Below are positions 9,027 to 19,711 of a stretch of 64,000 bases of DNA, piece by piece. Within the stretch, counting starts at the first letter, position 1. Each line of letters opens with the position of its first letter. This DNA is from Pseudoxanthomonas sp. SE1 (GTDB lineage: Bacteria > Pseudomonadota > Gammaproteobacteria > Xanthomonadales > Xanthomonadaceae): positions 3,091,001 to 3,155,000 of the forward strand of contig NZ_CP113783.1 in NCBI RefSeq assembly GCF_029542205.1, in the 5' to 3' direction. Made by a program: the position numbers and the translations under genes. The notes under the pieces were generated by a model. It made no database searches and had not been told where the DNA came from. It worked only from the letters and a program-made list of their open reading frames with translations.

Positions 9027-9045
9027 GATGCGGATCCTCGGGGTT

Positions 9046-9102
9046 ACGTAGGGCGGGCCCAGGCCCGCCGCGTGGGGAAAAGGTGGGCCAAGGCCCACGC
9101 GA
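9046..9102. repeat. Two short palindromes between aminotransferase and mdh
   Basis: The spacer contains GGGCGGGCC-CA-GGCCCGCC and, about 20 bp on, GTGGGCC-AA-GGCCCAC. Palindromes of this kind recur in xanthomonad spacers in my experience. The second is followed on the minus strand by a short CTTTTCC tract and could act as a weak terminator for the aminotransferase gene. Confidence 0.55.
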
Positions 9103-9105
9103 CGG

Positions 9106-10308
9106 TTACTTCAGTTCGGCGAAAAATTCCTGGAAGCGTTGCAGCCCCGGTGCCAGCTGCGGCGTCGGACAGGTATAGCTGATGCGCAGCGCGCGCGGCT
9201 CGCCGAAGGCCGAACCCGGCACGCAGGCCACGCCCTTGGCGTCGAGCAGCGCATTGCAGAGATCGATGTCGTTCTCGATCTTCACGCCATTGTGCGACTT
9301 GCCGAACGCGCAGCTGATGTCGGGGAACACGTAGAACGCGCCCTGCGGACGCGGGCAGACGACGCCGGGAATCGCATTCATCGCGGCGAGCACCTGGTCG
9401 CGCTTGGCCTGGAATTCAGCGTTCTTCTGCGTGGGCACGTCCTGCGGTCCGGTCAGCGCGGCGATGGCCGCTGCAGTGACGACTTCCGGCACGTTGGTGA
9501 TGTGGTTGGAGTTCATCGTGGTCAGCGCCTTGGCGACCACCTCCGGCCCGGCCATGAAACCGACGCGCCAGCCCGGCATGCCGTACGTCTTCGACAGCGA
9601 ATCGACGAACACCGTGCGGTCGCGCAACTCGGGCCGCGCCTGCACGAAATTGGTGTACGCCAGGCCGTCGAACAGCATGCGGTTGTAGATGTCGTCGGTG
9701 ATGATCCAGGTGTCCGGATACTTCACCAGCACGTCGGCCAGCGCGGCGACTTCCTCGCGCGTGTAGACCATGCCCGTCGGGTTGGACGGGTTGTTGAACA
9801 GGAACACCTTGGGCGTGTGCGTCGCCAGTGCTTCGTCCAGTTGCGCGGGCATCAGCTTGTAGTCCTGGCTGGCCGGGCACGGCAGCGGCACGGCCTTGGC
9901 GTTGACGATGTCGGCGATGTCGGCATACGTGGTCCAGTACGGCGACGGATAGACGATGGTGTCGCCTTCGTCCAGCAGCGACTCGGCCAGGTTGTACAGG
10001 ATGTGCTTGGCGCCGATGCCGGTGGATACGTTGGCGCGCGTGTAGCCGGTCAGGCCCAGCGCCTCGATGTGCTGCAGGAAGGCATCCAGCAGCGCGTCGG
10101 TGCCGCGGTTGCTGCCGTACTGGCCGGAGTCCTTCGCCAAGGCATCGCGTGCGGCCTGGTAGACATGGTCGCCGGGCAGGAAATTGGGAACGCCGATCGA
10201 GAAGCTGATGATGTCGCGGCCTTCGGCCTTGAGCTTCTTGGCCTTCTCGGCCACCGCCATGATCGCACTTGGCTTGGCGCGACCGATGCGCCGGGCAAGC
10301 AGGGGCAT
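9106..10308 (-). CDS. Class I PLP-dependent aminotransferase (aspartate aminotransferase-like)
   Basis: 400-residue fold-type I aminotransferase. It contains [11 protein letters not shown] near the N-terminus, the NNPSNPTG substrate/cofactor segment, D-x-Y (DDIYNRM), and [14 protein letters not shown] carrying the PLP lysine. A C-terminal arginine (ALRISY) fits binding of a substrate carboxylate. The first ATG giving a normal N-terminus ([24 protein letters not shown], written here in parts) is 10306-10308. It most likely interconverts aspartate/2-oxoglutarate and oxaloacetate/glutamate. Specificity within class I cannot be settled by eye, and an aromatic or N-succinyl-diaminopimelate activity remains possible. 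The mdh gene follows on the same strand. Confidence 0.85.
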   Translation of the reverse strand: MPLLARRIGRAKPSAIMAVAEKAKKLKAEGRDIISFSIGVPNFLPGDHVYQAARDALAKDSGQYGSNRGTDALLDAFLQHIEALGLTGYTRANVSTGIGAKHILYNLAESLLDEGDTIVYPSPYWTTYADIADIVNAKAVPLPCPASQDYKLMPAQLDEALATHTPKVFLFNNPSNPTGMVYTREEVAALADVLVKYPDTWIITDDIYNRMLFDGLAYTNFVQARPELRDRTVFVDSLSKTYGMPGWRVGFMAGPEVVAKALTTMNSNHITNVPEVVTAAAIAALTGPQDVPTQKNAEFQAKRDQVLAAMNAIPGVVCPRPQGAFYVFPDISCAFGKSHNGVKIENDIDLCNALLDAKGVACVPGSAFGEPRALRISYTCPTPQLAPGLQRFQEFFAELK

Positions 10309-10435
10309 TGCACAACCTCGCGTGGAAAGGTCAGGGAGCGTCGCCGCCGTCTTTTTGCGGCGCAAAATGGTATCACGCCACCCCGACGCGACCGACTAGC
10401 CCATGGTCTACATCGGGCAGGTCAGCAGGGCGCCA

Positions 10436-11218
10436 TCACTGGTAGTCCAAGACGTCGCCCAGATCGTAGTTCTCGTCGAAGTAGGCCTGCCACTGCGCAT
10501 AGGCCGCGCGCAGGCAGGCGGGCGTCTCGCAGGCATCCAGCTGCCGGGTCGCCGCCTCGACCGTGCGGTCGCCATCGGGGTAGCGGTCCGCCAGTTCCTT
10601 GAGCTGCTTGCGCATGCCGGCATCCAGGACGCCGAACTCCTCGTGCCCGCAGACCAGAGCCGCGCGTACGCTGCCGGCGGGCGCATCGGTGTCGCAGGCC
10701 GCGCTTCCGTCACCCCGCTGGGCCGCGGCACTGATCGCCTCCGCCACCCCCTCGCGATCCCGCCGGGTCAAGCGCCGCACGAAGCCCAGCGCCTCGGTCT
10801 GGCCACCTCCCCAGGTGATGCGCAGACTGAAGGCATCCGGCGTCTCCGGATCCGGGACCTTGCGCACCGTGACGGTCTCGCTGGGACCCGTGTCCGAGGT
10901 CACGTGCAGGGCCAGCGTGCCGTTGTCCAGATCGACATCCTCGACCTTGCCGTCCAGCCAGGTGCCGTCTCGCACGACGCGCAGACCGCCTTCGGCCTGC
11001 CATTCGAATGCGTAGAGCGTTTCCGCGTCATCGCCTTCATTCTCTTCGGTGCTCCAGAGACCCTCGAGGCTCTGCTGGAAACGTTCGGCCGACGGCTGCT
11101 CGACGTCCGGCGCTGCGGCGACCGGATCGGTGTCGGCATTCTGGCGACAGGCCGCCAGCACCAGCACGGCGGCGAACAGCAGCAGCACGCGTAACGGGCG
11201 CGGATGGCGATCCTTCAT
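10436..11218 (-). CDS. Lipoprotein of unknown function with a Cys-rich C-terminal part
   Basis: 260-residue predicted lipoprotein: positively charged N-terminus, hydrophobic stretch and lipobox LAAC with C24 as the lipidated residue. Residues 45-150 form a beta-rich region (GLWSTEEN, YAFEWQAEGGLRVV). The C-terminal third has paired cysteines (AACDTD, LVCGHEEFGVLD, DACETPACLRAAY). This last part resembles LprI/DUF1311-like domains with CxxxE-LD...L spacing, some of which inhibit lysozyme. The match is by eye and weak. The chosen ATG 11216-11218 is the only start that leaves a signal sequence. It lies downstream of ppiB, separated by a terminator, so is probably transcribed on its own. Confidence 0.72.
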   Translation of the reverse strand: MKDRHPRPLRVLLLFAAVLVLAACRQNADTDPVAAAPDVEQPSAERFQQSLEGLWSTEENEGDDAETLYAFEWQAEGGLRVVRDGTWLDGKVEDVDLDNGTLALHVTSDTGPSETVTVRKVPDPETPDAFSLRITWGGGQTEALGFVRRLTRRDREGVAEAISAAAQRGDGSAACDTDAPAGSVRAALVCGHEEFGVLDAGMRKQLKELADRYPDGDRTVEAATRQLDACETPACLRAAYAQWQAYFDENYDLGDVLDYQ

Positions 11219-11230
11219 GGTGCTGCTCCG

Positions 11231-11261
11231 TAAAGAAGAAGGGCCGGTCAGTGACCGGCCC
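11231..11261 (-). terminator. Rho-independent terminator of ppiB
   Basis: GGGCCGGTCA (11241-11250) pairs with TGACCGGCCC (11252-11261) around one central base. On the minus strand a TTCTTCTTTA tract follows. It sits 10 bp beyond the ppiB stop. Confidence 0.85.
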
Positions 11262-11270
11262 TCCATTGCA

Positions 11271-11768
11271 TCACGCGGACAGGACGCGGTTCCACTCCGC
11301 CACGCGGTCGGCCTTGGCGGCCAGCACGGCATCGGCGTCGCCGGCGATGGTGACCTTGCTGATCAGGTCACCCTGCTTCACCGCATCGACCACGTCCAGG
11401 CCCTCGGTGACCTTGCCGAACACGGTGTGCTTGCCGTCCAGCCACGGGGTGGGCACGTGGGTGATGAAGAACTGGCTGCCGTTGGTGCTCGGACCGGCAT
11501 TGGCCATCGACAGCACGCCGCGCTCATGGCGCACGCCGTTGGTGGTCTCGTCCTCGAAACGGTAGCCCGGGCCGCCGCGGCCGGAACCTTCGGGGCAGCC
11601 GCCCTGGATCATGAAGTCGGGGATCACGCGGTGGAAATTCAGGCCGTCGTAGAAGCCGCGCTTGGCCAGGTTGACGAAGTTGGCCACCGTCAGCGGGGCC
11701 TTGTCGGGGTACAGCTCGATCGTGATCGGGCCGCGCGAGGTGTCGAAGGTGGCGGTCAGCTGACTCAT
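11271..11768 (-). CDS. ppiB: Peptidyl-prolyl cis-trans isomerase, cyclophilin type
   Basis: 165-residue single-domain cyclophilin that speeds proline isomerisation during folding. It shows [13 protein letters not shown] (active-site Arg and Phe), NGSQFFIT, and [12 protein letters not shown], all typical of bacterial PpiB. No signal peptide is visible, so it is cytoplasmic. The ATG at 11766-11768 follows a CTGGAGA ribosome site. The upstream region shared with typA carries two strong hairpins on the ppiB leader side. It is followed by a terminator. Confidence 0.95.
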   Translation of the reverse strand: MSQLTATFDTSRGPITIELYPDKAPLTVANFVNLAKRGFYDGLNFHRVIPDFMIQGGCPEGSGRGGPGYRFEDETTNGVRHERGVLSMANAGPSTNGSQFFITHVPTPWLDGKHTVFGKVTEGLDVVDAVKQGDLISKVTIAGDADAVLAAKADRVAEWNRVLSA

Positions 11769-12097
11769 GGAACGGTTCTCCAGGGGTGAAATAAAGAAGC
11801 TGCGGGAGGTGGCCCGCGTCCTTCCGCCTGCCCTGCGGCAGTCGCGGAACGGGGACGGGGCTGGCCCGCCGCCCCGGTCAGCGACGACCGGGGCTGCGAT
11901 GGGTCAGGCCGGACCTGCCAGGCAGGTCCGGCCCTGTTGCCAGATCACGGCGCCGGACGGGGAATTCAAGGGCAGGCCCCGGCGGCGGCGTTCATTCTGG
12001 CGTTTTTCGATAAATCAGGTGCTTAGCGCAACGCAGCCCGCTATAATACGCCGCTTCCTTTCCCCACTCTGAGCGCGCACGTTCGCGCCCCTTCGGC
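11769..12097. other. Divergent ppiB-typA intergenic region with hairpins and a promoter
   Basis: This 329-bp stretch has no gene. It holds a GCCCCGGTC/GACCGGGGC hairpin (about 11872-11895) and a 13-bp perfect inverted repeat, GGCCGGACCTGCC (11907-11919) with GGCAGGTCCGGCC (11921-11933), with a single central base. A consensus -10 box TATAAT lies at 12042-12047, pointing to typA; no good -35 is visible at 16-18 bp. The hairpins lie on the ppiB leader side and could be a leader structure or a REP-like palindrome. Confidence 0.7.
12042..12047 (+). promoter_or_regulatory. -10 box of the typA promoter
   Basis: Perfect TATAAT 51 bp before the typA ATG in an otherwise GC-rich spacer. The -35 position 17 bp upstream reads GTGCTT, a poor match, so an activator or other promoter feature may be needed. 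No clear Shine-Dalgarno precedes the ATG. Confidence 0.65.
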
Positions 12098-13927
<1,830 letters not shown>

Positions 13928-13942
13928 TCGTCGCACCGCGCC

Positions 13943-14413
13943 TTGGAGACGCCCGCGTACAACCCGGACCCCAAGGCGCATCCCGGCCTGCATGCCATCG
14001 CCCTGTTCGAGGGCGCCAAGGGCGTGCTGGCCCTGGCCTTCGCCGGCGGCCTGCTGGCGGTCGGCCCGGATCGTCTGCGCGACAGCGTGCAGGCGATCGT
14101 CAGCCGTTTCATCCCCGACGCCGGCCCCGGCGTGGTGAGCCAGTGGATGGAGCGCATCAATCCCGAGTCGGTCCACGTGGCCGTGCTGATCATCGCCGTG
14201 TACGCCGGCATGCGGCTGCTGGAAGCCTGGGGCCTGTGGCGGGCCCGCGCCTGGGCCTCGTGGCTGGGCTGCATCGGCTCGGCCGCCTACCTCCCGCTGG
14301 ACGTTTACGCGCTCTACCACCACCCCGGCTGGCACACCTGGGCGCTGCTGATCGTCAACCTGGTGATCGTGTGGGTGCTCTGGCGCGATATCCGGCGCCG
14401 CAAGCGGATTTGA
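13943..14413 (+). CDS. DUF2127 family membrane protein
   Basis: 156-residue protein with about four hydrophobic segments: 17-40 (FEGAKGVLALAFAGGLLAV), 77-96, 103-122 and 132-148. It ends in a basic DIRRRKRI tail that should face the cytoplasm. The pattern fits the DUF2127 family, small inner-membrane proteins without a known role. The frame is closed upstream by the typA stop itself, leaving TTG 13943 as the only start that keeps the N-terminal region; a weak start would fit low expression from the typA transcript. Confidence 0.75.
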   Translation: METPAYNPDPKAHPGLHAIALFEGAKGVLALAFAGGLLAVGPDRLRDSVQAIVSRFIPDAGPGVVSQWMERINPESVHVAVLIIAVYAGMRLLEAWGLWRARAWASWLGCIGSAAYLPLDVYALYHHPGWHTWALLIVNLVIVWVLWRDIRRRKRI

Positions 14414-14464
14414 CGCGCGGGCCAGCGCCTGCGTAGCCTGCGGCAACTCCGTGAAGGTGTCCGC

Positions 14465-16066
14465 ATGCGCCGATCCCTGCTGCCGCTTGGCCTGATGCTC
14501 GCCCTGGCAGCCTGCCAGCCGGCGACGACACCGGATGCAGCGGCACCGACCGCGCCCACCGATTTCATCTATGCCGAACTGGATATCGCCGACCTGCAAG
14601 CACGCATGCAGTCCGGCGAACTGGACAGCCGCCGCCTGACCCAGGCCTACCTGGACCGCATCGCCGCCATCGACAAGGCGGGGCCGCAGTTGAACGCCGT
14701 GATCGAACTCAACTCCGACGCGTTGAAGGAAGCCGCCCTGCGCGATGTGGAGCGCCGCGCGAATGCGGTGCGCGGACCGCTGCACGGCATCCCCGTGCTG
14801 CTGAAGGACAACATCGATGCAGTGCCGATGGCCACCTCCGCTGGCTCGCTGGCATTGAAGGATTTCCGCCCGGGCGAAGATGCCTTCCTGGTCCGCCGCC
14901 TGCGCGAAGCGGGCGCCGTCATCCTCGGCAAGGCCAACCTGAGCGAATGGGCCAACTTCCGCTCGATGCATTCCACGTCGGGCTGGAGCGGGCGCGGCGG
15001 CCAGACCCGCAACCCCTACGCCTTGGACCGCAATCCATGCGGCTCGAGCTCGGGCAGCGCGGTGGCGGTATCGGCCAACCTGGCGGCGGTCAGCGTGGGC
15101 ACCGAAACCGATGGCAGCATTCTCTGCCCGGCAGCGATCAATGGCGTCGTGGGCCTGAAACCGACGGTCGGCCTGGTCAGTCGGCAGGGCATCCTGCCGA
15201 TCTCGCACAGTCAGGACACCGCCGGCCCCATCGCCCGCAGCGTTGCGGACGCCGCCCTCCTGTTGGCCGCGCTTGCAGGCCGGGATCCGGAAGACGCCGC
15301 CACGATGCAGGCCACCTGGAACACCACACTGGATTACAGCGCACGCCTCACACCTGGCGCGCTCAAGGGGGCGCGCATCGGCGTGCTGCGCAGCAAGGCC
15401 GCGATCCATCCCGATGCCGCAGCGGCGCTGGAAAGCGCCATCGAGGTGATGCGCGAAGCCGGCGCTACCGTGGTCGATGCGGAGATTCCCACCGACGGGC
15501 AGTGGAACGCGGACGAACTGGAACTGATGCTCTACGAGTTCAAGCACGGCGCGGAGCGCTACCTCGCCGAACGCAACGCGCCGTTGACCACGCTGACCCA
15601 ACTGATCGGCTACAACGAGCAATACCGGTTGTCCGAGATGCCCTATTTCGGCCAGGACCTGTTCGAACGGGCCAACGCCAAGGGCGGGCTTGGCGAAGCC
15701 GCCTACATTGCCGCCCGCAGTCGCGCACGGCGGCTGGCGGGACCGGAAGGCATCGACGCCGCGCTCAAGGCGCAGCAACTGGATATCCTGGTGGCGCCCA
15801 CCACCGGGCCCGCATGGTTGACCGACCACAAGGCCGGCGATCATTTCCCGGGTGCCGGCTACGGGGCTGCCGCAGTGGCGGGCTATCCCAGCCTCACCAT
15901 TCCCATGGGCCACAGCGACGGCTTGCCGCTGGGGATCGTATTCATGGGCCCGGCGTGGAGCGAAGCGCGCCTGATTGCCCTGGGGTACGACTACGAGCAG
16001 CGCACGCGGGCCCGCAAGCCACCGGAATACTGGCCCTCGCTGCCGCCCCGCGCGACACGTCGCTGA
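14465..16066 (+). CDS. Amidase-signature lipoprotein
   Basis: 533-residue amidase. An N-terminal signal with lipobox LAAC (C17) predicts an envelope lipoprotein. The Ser-cisSer-Lys triad fits K114 (LLKDNID), S194 (PCGSSSGSAVAV) and S218 (GTETDGSILCPA), with the usual 24-residue spacing between the two serines. The overall pattern resembles peptide-amidase-like enzymes of xanthomonads, which hydrolyse C-terminal peptide amides; this substrate is an inference. It is not a GatA subunit: no gatCB neighbours, and it is exported. It begins 51 bp after the DUF2127 gene on the same strand. Confidence 0.87.
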   Translation: MRRSLLPLGLMLALAACQPATTPDAAAPTAPTDFIYAELDIADLQARMQSGELDSRRLTQAYLDRIAAIDKAGPQLNAVIELNSDALKEAALRDVERRANAVRGPLHGIPVLLKDNIDAVPMATSAGSLALKDFRPGEDAFLVRRLREAGAVILGKANLSEWANFRSMHSTSGWSGRGGQTRNPYALDRNPCGSSSGSAVAVSANLAAVSVGTETDGSILCPAAINGVVGLKPTVGLVSRQGILPISHSQDTAGPIARSVADAALLLAALAGRDPEDAATMQATWNTTLDYSARLTPGALKGARIGVLRSKAAIHPDAAAALESAIEVMREAGATVVDAEIPTDGQWNADELELMLYEFKHGAERYLAERNAPLTTLTQLIGYNEQYRLSEMPYFGQDLFERANAKGGLGEAAYIAARSRARRLAGPEGIDAALKAQQLDILVAPTTGPAWLTDHKAGDHFPGAGYGAAAVAGYPSLTIPMGHSDGLPLGIVFMGPAWSEARLIALGYDYEQRTRARKPPEYWPSLPPRATRR

Positions 16067-16167
16067 GGCGCATGCTGCAAGTGTGAGCCATTCCCGACGC
16101 AAGAGTGCTTGCAGGCGCTCCGGGTTCGTGGCGTCATAGCCATCAACCAGCAGGCGGGGATTGACGC

Positions 16168-19100
16168 GTGGAGTCAGGCGCGGACCGGGTATCGGAGCTG
16201 CGGGCGTTCAGTGGATCGGGATCCACGGCCCGCAGGCGGCAGCGCAACCTGAATTCGCTGGCATGGGGCGTGCTTGTCATCGCCTGCCTGCTCTCGCTGT
16301 GGTCCGGGACGACGGCGTGGCAGCAGGCACGCGACCATGCGCACGCCCGGTTCGATGCGCGGGCAGACGCTGTCGCCACCGCCGTATCCACCCACATGAA
16401 CGCCTACGAAGACACCGTGCGCGCGGCGGCCGCCGTGCTGGAGGGGCGGCAGGACATCGAGCAGGACAGCTTCTATGCCTTTGTCGAGAAGCTGCAGGTG
16501 CCCACGCGGCAGTCGGGCGTGCATGGACTCGGCTTCGCACGCCACGTGCGGATGGAAGAACGCGAGGCCTACGTCGCCGGTCAGCGCGCGCGCTATGGGG
16601 ACGCGTTTGCGATCCACCCCGCCGGCGATCGCAGCGAATACGTCGTCATCGACCTGCTGTATCCGGATACGCCGGGCATGCGTCCCCTGTTGGGCAAGGA
16701 CGTGATGGCGGAACCCGTGCGCCGTGGCGCCATCGAATCCGCCCGCGACACCGGCGAACTGGCGGCTGCCCCGCTGGTTGCACTGGGCGACGCCTCCAAA
16801 GGCAACACCGGACTGCCCGGCTTCCTGCTGTATGCGCCGGTCTATGCGGATTCTGTCGCCGCACGCAGTGGCGTGGAGGCGCGCCGCACGCTGCTGCGCG
16901 GCTTCGCCACCGCCGGCTTCGGCTGGCAGCGGGTCATGGAGGACGCCGTCGGTCGAACCGACGGGGACGAGTTCGATCTGCAACTCCTTGCACTGGACCA
17001 TGGCGACGAACCGATCTTCCAGACGCGCGCGATGAGGGAGCGCTACGGTGAGGCGTGGCAACCTGCCTTCACCGCCCAGCGTGATCTCCATCTGCTGGGC
17101 AACGAATGGCGCCTGGTCCTGCATTCGCCGCCGCTGCACGAGGCGCTGCCCGGGCAGGCATCCATCCTGCTGCTGACCCTGTGCGGGATAGGCCTGGGCC
17201 TGCTGCTCTTCCTGCTGCTGCACAATCTCGCGCGCACCGAGCGCCGCAGCCGGGCGCTGCTGGACGCGGTCGCCGACCACCTGCCTGCACTGATCGCCTA
17301 CATCGGCGGCGACGGCCGCTACGGCTTCGCCAATCGCGCATGCCGCGCCTGGTCGGGCACGCAGGAAGGGTGGAGCGAACGGTACGTGGAAGACGTGCAC
17401 GCGACCGATCCCGAATTCCTCGCGTCGCTCACGCGCGCCATGCAGAGCTGCACGCCAGACCACTGGATCGCGTGGGACGCGGACCTGGGACAACCCCCGC
17501 GCCCGGTGCACCTGTACCTGGTACCCGACGTCGAGCCCGGCTCGAAGATCGTCGGCTGGTACCTGATGGGCAATGACGTCAGCGAGCAGCGCCAGGCGCA
17601 TCGCGAGCTGGCGATGGCGCGCGATCACCTGAAACGCGTCACCGATCGCCTGCCAGCGCTGATCGCGCAGTTCGATACGCAGCATCGCCTCGTCTTCCGC
17701 AACCGTGCGTTTGCCGAACAGGTCCGCTGGCGGATGCCGCCACAGGCCGGCGTGCACATGCGGGATCTCTTCGGTGAGGATGCGTACCTGCGACGGATGC
17801 CACAGATCGATGCCGCGCTGGCCGGGCGCGATGGCGAGTTCGAAAGCAGTTTCGCCACCGTCGATGGCACGCGCAGCATGCACAGCTTCTACACGCCGGA
17901 CATCGACGAGACCGGCAGGGTGTGCGGCTTCTTCGTCATGGCCATCGACATCACCGAGAAGGCGCGGCTCGAGCATGCGCTGCACAACGCAAACGAGTTG
18001 GCCGAGGTGACGCTGACCGCCATCAGCGAGGCCGTCATCACGGTCGATGTCGAGAACCGGGTGACCTACATGAATCCAGCGGCAGAATCCCTCTGCGCAT
18101 GGAGCCTGGAACAGGCGTTGGGCCAGCCACTGGAACGCATCGCTCCGTTGGCGCTGGTGGAGACGCAGGATGCGCCCGATGAAGGACCGCACCCGCCGGG
18201 CCAGCCCGGCGACCTGCAGGTGCTGCGCCAGGACGGCAGCCGCATGCTGGTCGAACGCTCGCTGTCCGCCATCCGCGACCGCGACGAGCGGCTGGTAGGC
18301 ACCGTCATGGTATTGCGCGACATCACCGAATCCCGTGCGTGGAGTTCGCGCATGACCTACCTCGCCCACCATGATGCGCTGACCGGCCTGCCGAACCGAC
18401 TGCAGCTCAACGAACGACTGAACCAGGCGATCACGCATGCGACCAACCACGGCAACGGCATTGCCGTGCTGTTCCTCGACCTGGACCTCTTCAAGCACGT
18501 CAACGACGCACTCGGGCATCACACGGGCGATGAACTGCTGCAGCAGGTTGCCCGTCGCATCCAGCGCAACATCGGCAACCTCGGCACGGTGTATCGCACC
18601 GGTGGCGACGAGTTCGTGGTGCTGCTGCCCAACGTCGCGGCCAGGGACAACGTGCTGCAGGTCGCCGACCGTCTGCTCGCACTCGGCGGCACGCCCTACA
18701 CCGTGGCCTCGCACGAACTGCACCAGGCCTTCAGTATCGGCATCAGCCTGTTCCCGGAAGATGGCTACGACGCCGGCACCCTGATGATGCGCGCCGATGC
18801 GGCCATGTATCTGGCCAAGCGCAACGGCCGCAACGCCACCCGCTTCTATACGCGCGAGCTGGCGTCCAGCGTGGATGCGCGCATCGAACTGGAAAACAGC
18901 CTGCGCCGCAGCCTGCGCAATGGCGATCTTTCCCTGCACTACCAACCACAGATCGACCGCATCAGCGGCCGCATCGTGGGCGTGGAAGGACTCGCGCGCT
19001 GGCAGCGCGGCGACCGGCTCATGATGCCCGGCGAATTCCTGCCGATCGCCGAAGAGACCAACCTGATCGTCGACATCGACCAATGGGCCATCCGCGCCGC

Positions 19101-19689
19101 ATGTCGGCAGAACCGTATCTGGCAGCAATCCGGGCTACCGCCCATCCGCGTGTCGGTCAACATCGCCGCCGCCAATTTCGATACCGATGACCTCGTCGAT
19201 ACCGTGGTCGACGCACTGACGGATAGCGGTCTGGCTGCGGAATTCCTCGAACTGGAAGTCACCGAAACCACGCTGATGCGCGATGTGCAGCGGACGGACC
19301 GCACCCTGCGCGCGCTGAAGGCGCTGGGCGTGCGCATTGCCATCGACGACTTCGGCACCGGCTTCTCGAGTCTGAGCTACCTGGGCAACTACGGTTTCAA
19401 TGTACTGAAGATCGATCAGTCGTTCGTCCGCGACGTGGCGGAACCCAACCAGGCCGCGATCACGCGCGCCATCATCAGCCTGGCCGCGCAACTGCAGTGC
19501 CGCACGATCGCCGAGGGTGTTGAAACGCCGGAACAAGCCGCATGGCTGGCAGCCAACGGTTGCGATGAACTGCAGGGCAACTACTTCAGCAAGCCGGTGC
19601 CCGCGGCGGAATTCGCACGCTTGTACGCGCGCGGCAAGACATGGCACATCCCGCAGGTGGCCCCCGCCATCCACGCACACTGGTCGTGA
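16168..19689 (+). CDS. Membrane CHASE-PAS-GGDEF-EAL cyclic-di-GMP protein
   Basis: 1173 residues. Order: TM helix (31-50), periplasmic CHASE-type sensor (about 70-315), TM helix (about 331-352), three PAS-like repeats (about 365-475, 485-600, 605-725), GGDEF and EAL. GGDEF is intact at 812-816 with LTGLPNR and DLDLFKHVND, so cyclase activity is possible. The inhibitory RxxD site is absent (G at both positions). The EAL signature reads EGL (940-942), but the other phosphodiesterase residues look kept: VNIAAANF, EVTETTLM, DDFGTGFSSL, KIDQSF and AEGVET. It probably makes or degrades c-di-GMP in response to an external signal. The start is a GTG after GGCGGGG. It ends 22 bp from the convergent DAHP synthase gene. 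Confidence 0.9.
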   Translation: MESGADRVSELRAFSGSGSTARRRQRNLNSLAWGVLVIACLLSLWSGTTAWQQARDHAHARFDARADAVATAVSTHMNAYEDTVRAAAAVLEGRQDIEQDSFYAFVEKLQVPTRQSGVHGLGFARHVRMEEREAYVAGQRARYGDAFAIHPAGDRSEYVVIDLLYPDTPGMRPLLGKDVMAEPVRRGAIESARDTGELAAAPLVALGDASKGNTGLPGFLLYAPVYADSVAARSGVEARRTLLRGFATAGFGWQRVMEDAVGRTDGDEFDLQLLALDHGDEPIFQTRAMRERYGEAWQPAFTAQRDLHLLGNEWRLVLHSPPLHEALPGQASILLLTLCGIGLGLLLFLLLHNLARTERRSRALLDAVADHLPALIAYIGGDGRYGFANRACRAWSGTQEGWSERYVEDVHATDPEFLASLTRAMQSCTPDHWIAWDADLGQPPRPVHLYLVPDVEPGSKIVGWYLMGNDVSEQRQAHRELAMARDHLKRVTDRLPALIAQFDTQHRLVFRNRAFAEQVRWRMPPQAGVHMRDLFGEDAYLRRMPQIDAALAGRDGEFESSFATVDGTRSMHSFYTPDIDETGRVCGFFVMAIDITEKARLEHALHNANELAEVTLTAISEAVITVDVENRVTYMNPAAESLCAWSLEQALGQPLERIAPLALVETQDAPDEGPHPPGQPGDLQVLRQDGSRMLVERSLSAIRDRDERLVGTVMVLRDITESRAWSSRMTYLAHHDALTGLPNRLQLNERLNQAITHATNHGNGIAVLFLDLDLFKHVNDALGHHTGDELLQQVARRIQRNIGNLGTVYRTGGDEFVVLLPNVAARDNVLQVADRLLALGGTPYTVASHELHQAFSIGISLFPEDGYDAGTLMMRADAAMYLAKRNGRNATRFYTRELASSVDARIELENSLRRSLRNGDLSLHYQPQIDRISGRIVGVEGLARWQRGDRLMMPGEFLPIAEETNLIVDIDQWAIRAACRQNRIWQQSGLPPIRVSVNIAAANFDTDDLVDTVVDALTDSGLAAEFLELEVTETTLMRDVQRTDRTLRALKALGVRIAIDDFGTGFSSLSYLGNYGFNVLKIDQSFVRDVAEPNQAAITRAIISLAAQLQCRTIAEGVETPEQAAWLAANGCDELQGNYFSKPVPAAEFARLYARGKTWHIPQVAPAIHAHWS

Positions 19690-19711
19690 TGGCGGGCAAC
19701 GGAAGCGGGGC

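Noticed and set aside
16174..19128. 984-codon minus-strand frame opposite the GGDEF/EAL gene
   Set aside because: Shadow; the plus-strand domain motifs (GGDEF, DDFGTG) fix the true frame.
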